From: Acidimicrobiales bacterium
GTDB lineage: Bacteria > Actinomycetota > Acidimicrobiia > Acidimicrobiales > UBA8190
NCBI GenBank assembly: GCA_030040015.1
Contig: JASHUM010000033.1
Location: 1 to 64,000, forward strand
Length of the DNA stretch: 64,000 nt
Direction: 5' to 3'
In this document: piece by piece, positions 17,964 through 27,731 of the stretch
How the letters are laid out: every line of letters starts with the position of its first letter
How positions within the stretch are numbered: position 1 is the first letter of the stretch
Notes under the pieces: generated by a model
Told to the model about the DNA's origin: nothing
Database searches by the model: none
The model's input: only the letters and a program-made list of their open reading frames with translations
Made by a program: the position numbers and the translations under genes

Positions 17964-18961
17964 CAGTCGCGCAGCTCCCGTCCGGTCAGGGTGATGAACA
18001 CGTTCTCCAGAGTGGGCTCGGCCACTGACAGGTCGAGGACGTCGAAGCCTCGGCGCTCGGCCACCATCACGATCTCAGCCACGGGGCGGCGGTCCCCGCT
18101 CACGTCCAGCTGCAGCGCCCCGTCGCTGGCTCTGGTGCGGGTGATGCCGTCCACCTCCTCTGCCAGCAGCGACCCGAGCGCCTCCAGGTCGCCGGTGGCG
18201 CGCACCGTGATGATGGTGTCGGCGTCGATGGAACGCTTCAAAGCGGCCGGGGTGTCGAGGGCCAGGAAGCGGCCGTGGTCCATGACGGCCACCCGGTCGC
18301 AGAGCTTGTCGGCTTCCTCCATGTAGTGGGTCGTGAGCAAGATGGTCTGCCCGTCGCGGTTGAGCTCCCCCAGGATCTCCCACAGCGCCAGGCGGCTCTG
18401 GGGGTCGAGCCCGGCCGTGGGCTCGTCCAGGAAGAGCACGGCCGGCCTGTGGAAGATGGCTCGAGCCACCATGAGGCGCTGGGCCATCCCTCCCGACAAG
18501 GCATAGACCGACGCCTTCCCCCAACGGTCCAACTGAAACTGGGCGAGCAGCTCGTCCGCCACCTTGCGCGACGTCGAGGCACCCATGCCGAAGAGACGGC
18601 CGTGGAAATAGAGGTTCTCCCACACGGTGAGCTGGCGGTCGAGGGTGTTCTGCTGGGACACGATCCCGCTCAGCTGCTTGGCCAGCGCGGGATGGGCGGC
18701 CACGTCGACGCCTCCCACGAGAGCCCGACCCGAGGTGGGCACCACCCGGGTGGTCAGGATTCCGGCCGTCGTCGTCTTGCCGGCGCCGTTGGGGCCGAGG
18801 AGCCCGAAGATCTCGCCTGGGCGCACGTCGAGGTCGAGGCGGTCCACGGCGGCGAAGTCGGTGCCCGGATAGACCTTGGTCAGCTCCTCGGTGTGGATGA
18901 CCCCGAAGCCGTCACCCTCCCCGGGATGCCCGGCGTGCACCGGCTGCTCTGCCACGGCCAT
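17963..18961 (-). CDS. ABC transporter ATP-binding protein (DrrA-like)
   Basis: GLLGPNGAGKTTTAGILTTRVVPTSG, ALSGGMAQRLMVARAIFHRPAVLFLDEPTAGLDPQSR; start MAVAEQPVH at 18961 preferred. Confidence 0.9.
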   Translation of the reverse strand: MAVAEQPVHAGHPGEGDGFGVIHTEELTKVYPGTDFAAVDRLDLDVRPGEIFGLLGPNGAGKTTTAGILTTRVVPTSGRALVGGVDVAAHPALAKQLSGIVSQQNTLDRQLTVWENLYFHGRLFGMGASTSRKVADELLAQFQLDRWGKASVYALSGGMAQRLMVARAIFHRPAVLFLDEPTAGLDPQSRLALWEILGELNRDGQTILLTTHYMEEADKLCDRVAVMDHGRFLALDTPAALKRSIDADTIITVRATGDLEALGSLLAEEVDGITRTRASDGALQLDVSGDRRPVAEIVMVAERRGFDVLDLSVAEPTLENVFITLTGRELRD

Positions 18962-19055
18962 GATCCCGATGGTAGACGGGTCCGCCGACCCCGAAAATTG
19001 AGGCAGACTCATATGGAGGAATACTCCGCATCTTCCCGACGTTGCCACCTTCGAC

Positions 19056-19541
19056 ATGAGCTCTCCGTCGACGCTCCCCAGTGGAAAACCCGGGCCCACG
19101 GCCGAGGACCCGACCCAGGACCTGGCTGAGCTGATCAGCCGGGTCGCCCGCCGGCTGCGGCGGGGCTCGCTCGCCCACCTCGGGCCCCTCGGGCTGACGA
19201 TGGCCCAGGCCAGGGCGCTGCGCAGCCTCTCTCACGGCCCGCTGCACATGACCGAGATCGCCGCCCACCTCGAGGTCGTGCCCCGCACGGTCACCCCCAT
19301 GGTGGACGGGCTCGAGGCGGCCGGACTGGTCCGGCGCCGGGCCGACCCGGTGGACCGGCGGTCGGTCCTGGTGGAGACCACGCCCGGGGGCCGCCGGCTC
19401 CTCAGCCGGCTGGCCGAAGCCAGACGCGCCACCGCCGCTCAGGCCTTCTCGTCCTTGAGCGACGCCGAGCGGCGAGCGCTCAGCGAGCTGCTCGCCCGCC
19501 TTTGCGGTGACGAGTGCCGGCGCGACGAGGTGCAGCACTGA
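19056..19541 (+). CDS. MarR family transcriptional regulator
   Basis: LTMAQARALRSLSHGPLHMTEIAAHLEVVPRTVTPMVDGLEAAGLVRRRADPVDRRSVLVETTPGG; divergent from ABC exporter and coupled to the next ABC gene. Confidence 0.88.
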   Translation: MSSPSTLPSGKPGPTAEDPTQDLAELISRVARRLRRGSLAHLGPLGLTMAQARALRSLSHGPLHMTEIAAHLEVVPRTVTPMVDGLEAAGLVRRRADPVDRRSVLVETTPGGRRLLSRLAEARRATAAQAFSSLSDAERRALSELLARLCGDECRRDEVQH

Positions 19542-21487
19542 TGGGCATGGGGATGGGCATGGGCCGCATGGGGGGCGGAGGTGGCGGCGGATGGGGACTG
19601 ATGCGCTCCTTCCGCCGGGACTCCTCGGTCACCCAGGAGCAACTTCCGCCCGGGATCTTCAGGCGCATCCTGCGCTTCGCCGCCCCGTACAAGAAGCTGC
19701 TGTCCGTCTTCTTGGTCCTCATCGTGGTGGACGCCCTCATCAGCGCAGCCAACCCCCTCATCTACCGCCAGATCATCGACGTCGGCATCGCCAAGAAGAA
19801 CACGACCGTGGTCGTCGACCTGGCCATCGTGGTCGGAGGGCTGGCCCTCGCCGATGCCGGCATCACCTTGTGGCAGCGCTACGTGTCGGCCCGGGTGGGT
19901 GAAGGCCTCATCTACGACATGCGGTCCAAGGTGTTCTCCCACCTCCAGCGCATGCCCATCGCCTTCTTCACCCGCACCCAGACCGGGGCGCTGGTGAGCA
20001 GGCTCAACAACGACGTGCTCGGTGCTCAGCAGGCATTCACCGACACGTTCTCGTCGGTCATCGGGAACTTCATCTCGGTGGCCGTGACGCTCGGCGCCAT
20101 GCTGTTCCTGTCCTGGGAGATCACCCTCATCATGCTGGCGCTCCTGCCCATCTTCCTGATCCCGGCGCGCTGGGTGGGGCGGCGGCTGGCAGCCATCACC
20201 CGGGAGTCGTACAACTTGAACGCGGTCATGAACAACACCATGGCCGAGCGCTTCAACGTGTCGGGCGCCTTGTTGGTCAAGATCTTCGGGCAGACCGGAC
20301 GGGAGACGTCGACCTTCGATCGGCGAGCCGGAAGGGTCCGCGACATCGGGGTCACCCAGGCCATGTACACGGCGGTGTTTATGGCCTCTCTCCTGCTCAC
20401 CGCCTCACTGGCAACCGCCGTCGTGTACGGCTGGGGCGGCGTGCTGGCCGTGCACGGCGTCCTGCTCATCGGGACCGTGGTCGCCCTCACCTCCTATCTC
20501 AACCGCCTGTACGGCCCCCTGACCGCCTTGTCCAACGTGCAAGTCGACGTCATGACGGCGCTGGTGTCCTTCGACCGGGTGTTCGAGGTGCTCGATCTCC
20601 CGCCCATGATCGCCGACAAGCCCGACGCCGTGGAGCTGCCTCGAGGACCGGCCACCATCGAGTTCGACCACGTCGACTTCAGCTACCCACGGGCCGAGGA
20701 GGTCTCGCTGGCCTCGCTCGAGGCGGTGGCCGTCCTCGACCAGGCACCCAGCCAGCAGGTGCTCCACGACGTCTCCTTCCGGGCCGAGTCCGGTCAGCTG
20801 GTGGCGCTGGTGGGCCCGTCGGGTGCGGGCAAGACGACCATCAGCCATCTCGTGCCCCGGCTGTACGACGTGCGCAGCGGGGCGGTGCGCATCCACGGCA
20901 TCGACGTGCGCGACGTGACCTTGGACTCCATCCATCAGGTCGTGGCCGTGGTCACCCAGGATGCGCACCTCTTCCATGAGTCCATCCGCGACAACCTGCT
21001 CTACGCCAAGCCGGACGCCACCGACAGCGAGCTCACAGAGGCGCTGCGGGCGGCACAGATCCTCCCCTTGGTCGAGAGCCTTCCCGACGGGCTCGATACC
21101 GTCGTCGGCGACCGGGGATACCGGCTCTCGGGCGGAGAGAAACAACGCGTCGCCATCGCCAGACTGCTGCTCAAGGCCCCCGACATCGTCGTGCTCGACG
21201 AAGCCACCGCCCATCTCGACTCGGAATCGGAGCTCGCCGTTCAGCAGGCCCTTCGCATCGCCCTGGCCGGGCGCACCTCGCTCGTCATCGCCCACCGGCT
21301 CTCCACCATCCGGGAGGCCGATCTCATCCTCGTCGTGGACGGCGGGCGCATCGTCGAGCGCGGCACCCACCAGCAGCTCCTCGACGCCGGAGGGCTCTAC
21401 GCCGAGCTGTACATGACCCAATTCGCGGGACAGGAGGAGAACGCACAAGGCCCGAGCCAGGTGGCGATGCCGACCGGCGAGCGCTGA
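19541..21487 (+). CDS. ABC exporter, fused permease/ATP-binding protein
   Basis: ABC membrane domain + GPSGAGKTTISHLVPRLYD, YRLSGGEKQRVAIARLLLKAPDIVVLDEATAHLD; ATGA overlap with MarR stop. Confidence 0.92.
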   Translation: MGMGMGMGRMGGGGGGGWGLMRSFRRDSSVTQEQLPPGIFRRILRFAAPYKKLLSVFLVLIVVDALISAANPLIYRQIIDVGIAKKNTTVVVDLAIVVGGLALADAGITLWQRYVSARVGEGLIYDMRSKVFSHLQRMPIAFFTRTQTGALVSRLNNDVLGAQQAFTDTFSSVIGNFISVAVTLGAMLFLSWEITLIMLALLPIFLIPARWVGRRLAAITRESYNLNAVMNNTMAERFNVSGALLVKIFGQTGRETSTFDRRAGRVRDIGVTQAMYTAVFMASLLLTASLATAVVYGWGGVLAVHGVLLIGTVVALTSYLNRLYGPLTALSNVQVDVMTALVSFDRVFEVLDLPPMIADKPDAVELPRGPATIEFDHVDFSYPRAEEVSLASLEAVAVLDQAPSQQVLHDVSFRAESGQLVALVGPSGAGKTTISHLVPRLYDVRSGAVRIHGIDVRDVTLDSIHQVVAVVTQDAHLFHESIRDNLLYAKPDATDSELTEALRAAQILPLVESLPDGLDTVVGDRGYRLSGGEKQRVAIARLLLKAPDIVVLDEATAHLDSESELAVQQALRIALAGRTSLVIAHRLSTIREADLILVVDGGRIVERGTHQQLLDAGGLYAELYMTQFAGQEENAQGPSQVAMPTGER

Positions 21488-21506
21488 CCGGTAGCGTGAG
21501 GCGCCC

Positions 21507-22187
21507 ATGCCGGCGCCCACGGTCACCGCTCCGGATCCCGCCGGCGCCCTGCGGCCTCGCCCCGTCCTCCGTGGCTGGCTGCACGTCGGCGCCACGACGC
21601 TCATGGTTGTGGGCGGGCCCCTGCTCATCGTGCGGGCGCCGGGTCCGGGCGCCGTCGCCGCGCTGAGCGTCTACTGGGTGTCGATGGTGGCGCTGTTCGG
21701 GGTGAGCGCCGCCTTCCATCGATTGCGGTGGAGCCCAGCGGCGCGTCGGCGCATGCGACGCGCCGACCACAGCACCATCTTCCTCGGCATCGCCGGCACG
21801 TACACCGCTGTGGCCGTGCTCGCCCTGTCAGGGTGGGCCGAAGCCCTCGTGCTCTGCTTGGTGTGGGTGGGTGGGGGAGTCGGCGTGGCCGTGCGCCAGG
21901 TGTGGATGGACGCGCCCAAATGGGCGGTGGCAATTCCCTATGTGGTGGTGGGATGGTGCGCCCTGGCCGTCCTGCCCCAACTGCTGGCCGGTCTCGGTGC
22001 CGGTGGCTTCGCCCTGCTCGTCGCTGGGGGCGCCGCTTACAGCGCCGGCGCCGTCGTCTACGGCAGGCGGCGCCCCGACCCTGCGCCCGGAGTATTCGGG
22101 TACCACGAGGTGTTCCACACGTGCACGGTGGTCGGTGCCGCGCTGCACTACGCCGCCATCTCCGCCTTCGCCTTGGGCCGGCGCTGA
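21507..22187 (+). CDS. Hemolysin III / PAQR family membrane protein
   Basis: SAAFHRLRW...RRMRRADHSTIFLGIAGTYT...FGYHEVFHTCTVVGAALHYAAI signature His/Asp motifs. Confidence 0.88.
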   Translation: MPAPTVTAPDPAGALRPRPVLRGWLHVGATTLMVVGGPLLIVRAPGPGAVAALSVYWVSMVALFGVSAAFHRLRWSPAARRRMRRADHSTIFLGIAGTYTAVAVLALSGWAEALVLCLVWVGGGVGVAVRQVWMDAPKWAVAIPYVVVGWCALAVLPQLLAGLGAGGFALLVAGGAAYSAGAVVYGRRRPDPAPGVFGYHEVFHTCTVVGAALHYAAISAFALGRR

Positions 22188-22241
22188 CTCTCTCGTCCTC
22201 GGGTTCCCGTCGCGAGGGAGCCTCATCGAAACCTGACGCCG

Positions 22242-22730
22242 GTGTCGGAGAACGGCGCCGTCGCGCTATCGTCGGCCGCCGGCGGGCGCCATCGAGGAGG
22301 AGGCTGCGTGGTGGACCCCGAGCTGCGGTGGTTGGTGGACCGGACCCAGATCCGGGAGCTCACCGCCCGGTACAACCGGTGCTTCGACGACGGCGACGCG
22401 GAGGGGTTCGCCGCCACGTTCACCGAGGACGGGGTCATGGAAGTCGCCGGAGGGTTCGCCGTCGAGGGCCGGGCCGCGCTCGCCGGCATGTGCCGCAGTG
22501 TCCCCTATGGGATCGTCCACGTGACCGTGGACGCGACGGTGGAGGTCGACGGCGACCGGGCCACCCAGGACGTGACGGTCATGATCCTCAACCGCCCCAA
22601 GCCCGACGCCGGGCCGGGCGAGCGCACCACCAAGCTGGACCGGAGCGGCCGCTATCACGACGAGCTGGCGCGCACCCCCGACGGGTGGCGCTTCACCCGG
22701 AGGACGGCCACGCTCGACGGCGGGATGTGA
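22242..22730 (+). CDS. SnoaL/NTF2-like (nuclear transport factor 2 family) protein
   Basis: DRTQIRELTARYNRCFDDGDAEGFAATFTEDGVMEVAGGFAVEGRAALAGM...DGWRFTRRTA. Confidence 0.82.
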   Translation: MSENGAVALSSAAGGRHRGGGCVVDPELRWLVDRTQIRELTARYNRCFDDGDAEGFAATFTEDGVMEVAGGFAVEGRAALAGMCRSVPYGIVHVTVDATVEVDGDRATQDVTVMILNRPKPDAGPGERTTKLDRSGRYHDELARTPDGWRFTRRTATLDGGM

Positions 22731-22734
22731 GGGT

Positions 22735-24273
22735 GTGACGCTGCTCACCGACCATCTCCGGGCCATGGCGGACGCCTTCCCGGACGAGGTCGGCTATCGG
22801 GTCGTCGACGGCGGCGCCATGAGCTTCTCCCAGTGGGAGGCCGAGTCCAACCGCTTGGCCCGGGCCTTGCAGCGACTCGGCGTCCACAAGGGCGACCGGG
22901 TCTCGCTGTACGTGGACGGCCCCGAGGCATTGCGGTTCATGGTCGGTTACTCGGCGGTCCACAAGGCCGGCGCCGTGGCCGTGCCCACGAACACGCGACT
23001 GTCCGAAGCGGAGCTCGAACGCCTTCTCGGGCACGCCGAGGTGACTGTGCTCCTCGCCGACCCTGGCCGCGAGCCGCTGGCCCGGCAGCTCGAGCGGGCG
23101 TTGCCGACGCTGGGTCGCATCGTCGTGTCGCCCGCCGGCGAGGGTGCCAGCGACCCGGCGTGGTCGTGGGGCGAGATGACGGCGGCGGAGTCGCCCGACA
23201 CCTTCCAGGTCGACCTCGGACCCGAGGACCTGGCCGACATCCTCTACACCTCGGGCACCACCGGGCTGCCCAAAGGGGTGGCCATCCGCCACCGCACCGT
23301 GGCCCTCATCCCCGGGGCGCCCAACCCCACGTTCTCGGGGAGATGCTGGTTGCACTCGAGCCCGCTCTTCACCTTCGCCGGCATCGGGTTCGTCTACAAC
23401 CCCATGCAGCTCGGGCTCTACGGGGTGTACCAGCCGCGCTTCGACGCCGGCCGCTGGCTCGCGGTCGTCGGCTCGCTGCGGCCCCAATTCGTCTTCCTCG
23501 TGCCCTCCATGGCCGAGCTCCTGGTCGCCCATCCCGACTTCACGAGCGCCGATCTGTCCTCCATCGAGCTGTGCGCGATCGGCAGCGCCCCTCTGGCGCC
23601 GGCCACGTTGCGGGCCATGCAGGAGCGCATGCCCGAGGCTGCCGTCTCCAACAGCTACGGGATGACCGAAGCGGGCCCGGCGTACTGCACCATGCCCAAG
23701 GGTGAGTCGCTCAAGCGCATCGGCTCGGTGGGCCAGCCCATGCCCCCGCTCGAGGTGCGCTTCGTGGACGACGACGGCAAGGACGTGCCCGAGGGCGAGG
23801 TCGGAGAGGTGCTCCTGCGCATGCCCGGCCGCCAGCGCGAGTACTACAAGGACCCTGAGGCCACGGCGGCCACCTGGCAGGACGGGTGGCTGCACACTGG
23901 CGACCTCGGACGACTGGACGCCGACGGGTACCTCTACATCGTGGGGCGCAAGAAGGACGTCATCATCCGGGGCGGCAACAACATCCATGCCGTCGACGTG
24001 GAGGCCGTCCTGCTCGACCACGCTGACGTGAGGGAGGCCGCCGTCGTGGGCGTCCCCCACCCCGTATTGGGCGAGGACGTGGCTGCCGCAGTCGTTCTCG
24101 TCCCCGGGTCACACACCACGCCGGAACAACTGCGCGAGCACGCCGCAGAGCACCTGGCCGACTACAAGGTGCCCAGGCGCATCGCAGTGGTCGACGAGCT
24201 CCCCCGCAACGCCACCGGCAAAGTGCTCAAGGCCCAGGTACGACAGATGGTGTCGCCCGAGCCCGTCAGCTGA
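22735..24273 (+). CDS. Class I adenylate-forming enzyme (acyl-CoA synthetase)
   Basis: ILYTSGTTGLPKGVAIRH, SNSYGMTEAGP, LHTGDLGRLDADGYLYIVGRKKDVIIRGGNNIHAVDVE. Confidence 0.93.
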   Translation: MTLLTDHLRAMADAFPDEVGYRVVDGGAMSFSQWEAESNRLARALQRLGVHKGDRVSLYVDGPEALRFMVGYSAVHKAGAVAVPTNTRLSEAELERLLGHAEVTVLLADPGREPLARQLERALPTLGRIVVSPAGEGASDPAWSWGEMTAAESPDTFQVDLGPEDLADILYTSGTTGLPKGVAIRHRTVALIPGAPNPTFSGRCWLHSSPLFTFAGIGFVYNPMQLGLYGVYQPRFDAGRWLAVVGSLRPQFVFLVPSMAELLVAHPDFTSADLSSIELCAIGSAPLAPATLRAMQERMPEAAVSNSYGMTEAGPAYCTMPKGESLKRIGSVGQPMPPLEVRFVDDDGKDVPEGEVGEVLLRMPGRQREYYKDPEATAATWQDGWLHTGDLGRLDADGYLYIVGRKKDVIIRGGNNIHAVDVEAVLLDHADVREAAVVGVPHPVLGEDVAAAVVLVPGSHTTPEQLREHAAEHLADYKVPRRIAVVDELPRNATGKVLKAQVRQMVSPEPVS

Positions 24274-24293
24274 TCGAACAGCGCGATGGCGTC

Positions 24294-24848
24294 CTAGGCG
24301 CGACGCCCGAGATGGGCGGCCAGCTTGTCGGCGGCGGAGGCGCCTTCCGGTGCGGGCTGCACCGGCCCGAAGGGCGCTTCGCCGTCCTCGCCGCGGAACT
24401 GGTCGGGGATGGCCGCCATGGGGAGCAGCCGGGCGGCCAGCTCGTGGTCGAGGTCGGTCGGCTGTCCGGTGGCCTTGGCCAGGTCCCACCCGTGGGTGAA
24501 CTGGTCGGTGACGACCATGTTCATGAGGAAGGCTCCCGGAACCTCGCCGAAGGGGAGCTTCACGTTCTTCTCCAACGCCCCGGGGTCGGCGAATGCCGCC
24601 GTCGTGCTGTTCACCGTCTCGTCGTAGGCAGCCAGGTAGTCGCCCGCCGCGTAGTCGGTGTCGTCGGGCTGCGTCTCCCCTGTCTGCAAGGCCCGCACGC
24701 CGAAGCGGGGAGCGGAGACCATGTGGTTGATGAGCTGACGCACCTTCCACGACTTGCACGGGGTGGCCGAGTCGAGCTGGTCGGGCTTCACGTTGGCGAG
24801 CACACTGCGGGTGCTGGTGAAGGCCCGGGTGAGGTTCTCGGTCGACAT
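24294..24848 (-). CDS. TIGR03086-type DinB-like/MDMPI protein
   Basis: MSTENLTRAFTSTRSVLANVKPDQLDSATPCKSWKVRQLINHMVSAPRF...VVTDQFTHGWDLAKATGQ. Confidence 0.8.
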   Translation of the reverse strand: MSTENLTRAFTSTRSVLANVKPDQLDSATPCKSWKVRQLINHMVSAPRFGVRALQTGETQPDDTDYAAGDYLAAYDETVNSTTAAFADPGALEKNVKLPFGEVPGAFLMNMVVTDQFTHGWDLAKATGQPTDLDHELAARLLPMAAIPDQFRGEDGEAPFGPVQPAPEGASAADKLAAHLGRRA

Positions 24849-24879
24849 GACTGCTCCTCTCGCCGATGACGGCGGCAGT

Positions 24880-25401
24880 CTACGACCGGAGCTCGAGCAG
24901 CACCGAGGGATCCGACCAGGCGAAGCGCAACGCAAAGGCCTGCCCTCCGCCCGGGAAAGGCCCACGCAACTCTCGGCCGACGCGCCGCCCACCTCGCGCC
25001 GAGTAGAACGCCTGGGCAGCGGTGTTCTGTTCGAGCACCCAGAGGTAGAGGCCACTGTGCGGTCGTCGCTGCAGCAGCTCCCGGGCGGTCTCGGACGTGA
25101 GGCGGCCGCCAATCCCGTGGCGCTTCCGGGCGTAGTCGACGTGCAAATTGTCGAGCAGCGACCCCCAGTGCACGTCGGCGTCCAGCCGGGTGTGGGCGAA
25201 GCCGACCACGGCGCCGTCCTCCTCGGCGACGACCGTGAACGCCCCACCCGACTCGTCGGCCAGGCGCTCGGACCACGCCGTGAGGCGGTCCTCGTAGACC
25301 GCACCGTCGAGATAGGCGTCCGAATATGCGCCTCGGTAGTGCCGCCGCCAGCTCTCGGCATGAACCCTTGCCACCGCCCCGGCGTCATCGGGCGTGGCCA
25401 T
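24880..25401 (-). CDS. GNAT family N-acetyltransferase
   Basis: MATPDDAGAVARVHAESWRRHYRG...DNLHVDYARKRHGIGGRLTSETARELLQ...LWVLEQNTAAQAFYSARGG. Confidence 0.85.
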   Translation of the reverse strand: MATPDDAGAVARVHAESWRRHYRGAYSDAYLDGAVYEDRLTAWSERLADESGGAFTVVAEEDGAVVGFAHTRLDADVHWGSLLDNLHVDYARKRHGIGGRLTSETARELLQRRPHSGLYLWVLEQNTAAQAFYSARGGRRVGRELRGPFPGGGQAFALRFAWSDPSVLLELRS

Positions 25402-25426
25402 GCGATAGGTGGCCGTGGCGGAGCCT

Positions 25427-26515
25427 TCAGTCGAGGAGCAAGCCGGCCAGGCGCCGGCGCTGGAAGCCCTGGGAACCGAACAACAGGTCGTCCTGCTTGG
25501 CCCGCCGGTACAGCAGGTGGCAGTCGATGTCCCACGTGAAGCCGACCCCGCCGTGGATCTGGATGGACTCGGCGGTGACGTCGACAGCCGCTTCACCGGC
25601 GTAGCCCTTGGCCATGGCGGTAGCTCGCTCACGTTCGGGGCTGTCGGTGTCGGACGCCCAAGCCGCGTAGTGGGTACCCACTCGGGCCAGCTCGAGGTGG
25701 TGCAGCATGTCAGCTGCCTTGTGCTTGATGGCTTGAAAGGTGGCGATGGGCCGGTCGAACTGCACGCGCACCTTGGCGTACTCGACCGCCAGTTCGAGGG
25801 CGCGCTCAGCTGTGCCCACCAACTCGGCGCACAGGGCCACCCCCACGTCGTCGAGGACACGGCGCCACAGCGCGCTCTGGTCGCCGGCCGGCCCCACCCG
25901 CTGCCCTCGGCGGCCGTCCAGCTCGAGGCGGGCGAGTTTGCGGGTCACGTCGAGCCCCGGCACCGCTTCGCCGTCTGGTGCCTCCAACAAGAAGGTGGCC
26001 AGTCCGTCACCGTCGTCGGCCACCACCAGCGCCCAGTCGGCGGCCGCGCCGTCGAGCACCACCGGCTTCGATCCTGACAGCACGTACCCGTCGCCGTCGG
26101 CCTTGGCCGTCGCCCGGACGCCGAGGAGCGGGTCGCCTACACCGCTCTCCTCCACCGCCACCGTTCCCCGGCGCCCTCCTGACGCCAGGTCCGGCAACAG
26201 CTCCTCCAGGCACAGCGTCCGGGCGGCCAGTGTGGCCGCCACCGCCGAGGACACGAAGGGACCGGGGAAGGGCAGCTTGCCGAGCTCTTCTTGGAGCACC
26301 ACCACGTCGAGCAGCCCGAGCCCCAACCCGCCGGCCGACTCGGGGACGAGCACGCCCAGCCATCCGAGCCCCGCCATCTTCGACCACAGCCCCGGAGTGA
26401 CCCCCACCGGGTCGTCGATCATGGCGCGCACGTAAGGCGATGGTGCTTCGGCGGCGAGGGTGGTGCGCACCGCTCGGCGGAAGTCGTCCTGCTCGGTGCT
26501 GAAGGTGAAGTCCAT
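25427..26515 (-). CDS. Acyl-CoA dehydrogenase (small-subunit-like type)
   Basis: MDFTFSTEQDDFRRAVRTTLAAEAPS...RVQFDRPIATFQAIKHKAADMLHHLE...QIHGGVGFTWDIDCHLLYRRAKQ; start MDFTF at 26515 inside longer ORF. Confidence 0.9.
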   Translation of the reverse strand: MDFTFSTEQDDFRRAVRTTLAAEAPSPYVRAMIDDPVGVTPGLWSKMAGLGWLGVLVPESAGGLGLGLLDVVVLQEELGKLPFPGPFVSSAVAATLAARTLCLEELLPDLASGGRRGTVAVEESGVGDPLLGVRATAKADGDGYVLSGSKPVVLDGAAADWALVVADDGDGLATFLLEAPDGEAVPGLDVTRKLARLELDGRRGQRVGPAGDQSALWRRVLDDVGVALCAELVGTAERALELAVEYAKVRVQFDRPIATFQAIKHKAADMLHHLELARVGTHYAAWASDTDSPERERATAMAKGYAGEAAVDVTAESIQIHGGVGFTWDIDCHLLYRRAKQDDLLFGSQGFQRRRLAGLLLD

Positions 26516-26538
26516 CGTGCTGCTCAGGTCGCTGGCGG

Positions 26539-27726
26539 CTACGCCAGGCGCTCGATGACGGTGGCGTTGGCCTGTCCCCCACCTTCGCACATGGTCTGGA
26601 ACCCGTAGCGGCCACCTGCCGCCTCGAGCTGGTTGAGCAGCGTGGTCATGATGCGGACCCCGCTGGCGCCGAGCGGATGGCCGATGGCGATGGCCCCACC
26701 ACGGGGGTTGAACAGGTCGGGGTCGGGCGAGAAGGCATGCGCCCACATGAGGGCGATGGAGGCGAACGCCTCGTTGCACTCGATGGCGTCGAAGTCGTCC
26801 ACCGTCATGCCCGTGCGCTCGAGGAGCTTGCGGGTGGCGGGCACGGGAGCCGACAGCACGATGGCGGCGTCCTCGGCAGCCACGGCGAACCCGGCGAAGC
26901 GGGCCCGGATGGGGAGGCCCAGCTTGTCTGCCACGGAACGCTCGGCCAGCAGCATGGCGGCGGCGCCGTCGGTCATCTGCGACGAATTGCCGGCGGTGAT
27001 GTCGCTGGCCGTGTCGGGATCCCACGTCTGGGCGGGCGGCAGCGCAGCCAGCTTCTCCATGGTGCTGTCGCGCCGGATGCCCTCGTCCGTCTCGAGGAGC
27101 CCGCCCGTCTCCTTGCCCTCCTCGTCCTTCAGAGGGACGGGGATCGCCTCCTTGGCGAAGTGGCCCGAGTCCCAGGCCTCGGCCGCCCGACGATGGCTCT
27201 CGATCGAGTACGCGTCCATCTCTTCGCGGCTGATCTTCCAGCGCTCGGCGAGCACCTGCGCCACCCGGAACTGTGCCCACAGCCGGTTGTCGATGACGTC
27301 GAGGAACGACGGGGGGAACGGGCCGGTACCGCCCCGGGCGTTCGACGCCAGCGGAACCCGGCTCATCGACTCGGCCCCGCAGGCGACGGCCAGGTCGTAA
27401 TGGCCCGCGGCGATGCCGGCGGCGGCGAAGTGCACGGCCTGCTGGGAGGACCCGCATTGCCGGTCGACGGTGGTGCCCGGCACCTCCTGGGGCAGACCGG
27501 CCGCCACCCAGGCGTTCCTCGCCAGGTTGGTCGACTGCTCGCCCACCTGGGTCACGCAGCCGGCGATCACGTCGTCGATGCGACCGGGGTCGACACCGGT
27601 ACGGTCGACCAGGTTCTGCAAGGCGAAGGCGAGCAGGTCGACGGGATGCCAGTTGGCCAGCGCGCCGGCGCGTTTGCCGAAGGTCGTCCGCAGGGTGTCG
27701 ACGATGACCGCCTCGCGACCTGCCAC
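26539..27726 (-). CDS. Thiolase (acetyl-CoA acyltransferase)
   Basis: TVDRQCGSSQQAVHFAAAGIAAGHYD (Cys), ECNEAFA, GGAIAIGHPLGASGVRI, CEGGGQANATVIE; GTG start at 27726 (VAGREAVIV). Confidence 0.92.
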   Translation of the reverse strand: MAGREAVIVDTLRTTFGKRAGALANWHPVDLLAFALQNLVDRTGVDPGRIDDVIAGCVTQVGEQSTNLARNAWVAAGLPQEVPGTTVDRQCGSSQQAVHFAAAGIAAGHYDLAVACGAESMSRVPLASNARGGTGPFPPSFLDVIDNRLWAQFRVAQVLAERWKISREEMDAYSIESHRRAAEAWDSGHFAKEAIPVPLKDEEGKETGGLLETDEGIRRDSTMEKLAALPPAQTWDPDTASDITAGNSSQMTDGAAAMLLAERSVADKLGLPIRARFAGFAVAAEDAAIVLSAPVPATRKLLERTGMTVDDFDAIECNEAFASIALMWAHAFSPDPDLFNPRGGAIAIGHPLGASGVRIMTTLLNQLEAAGGRYGFQTMCEGGGQANATVIERLA

Positions 27727-27731
27727 GGCGC

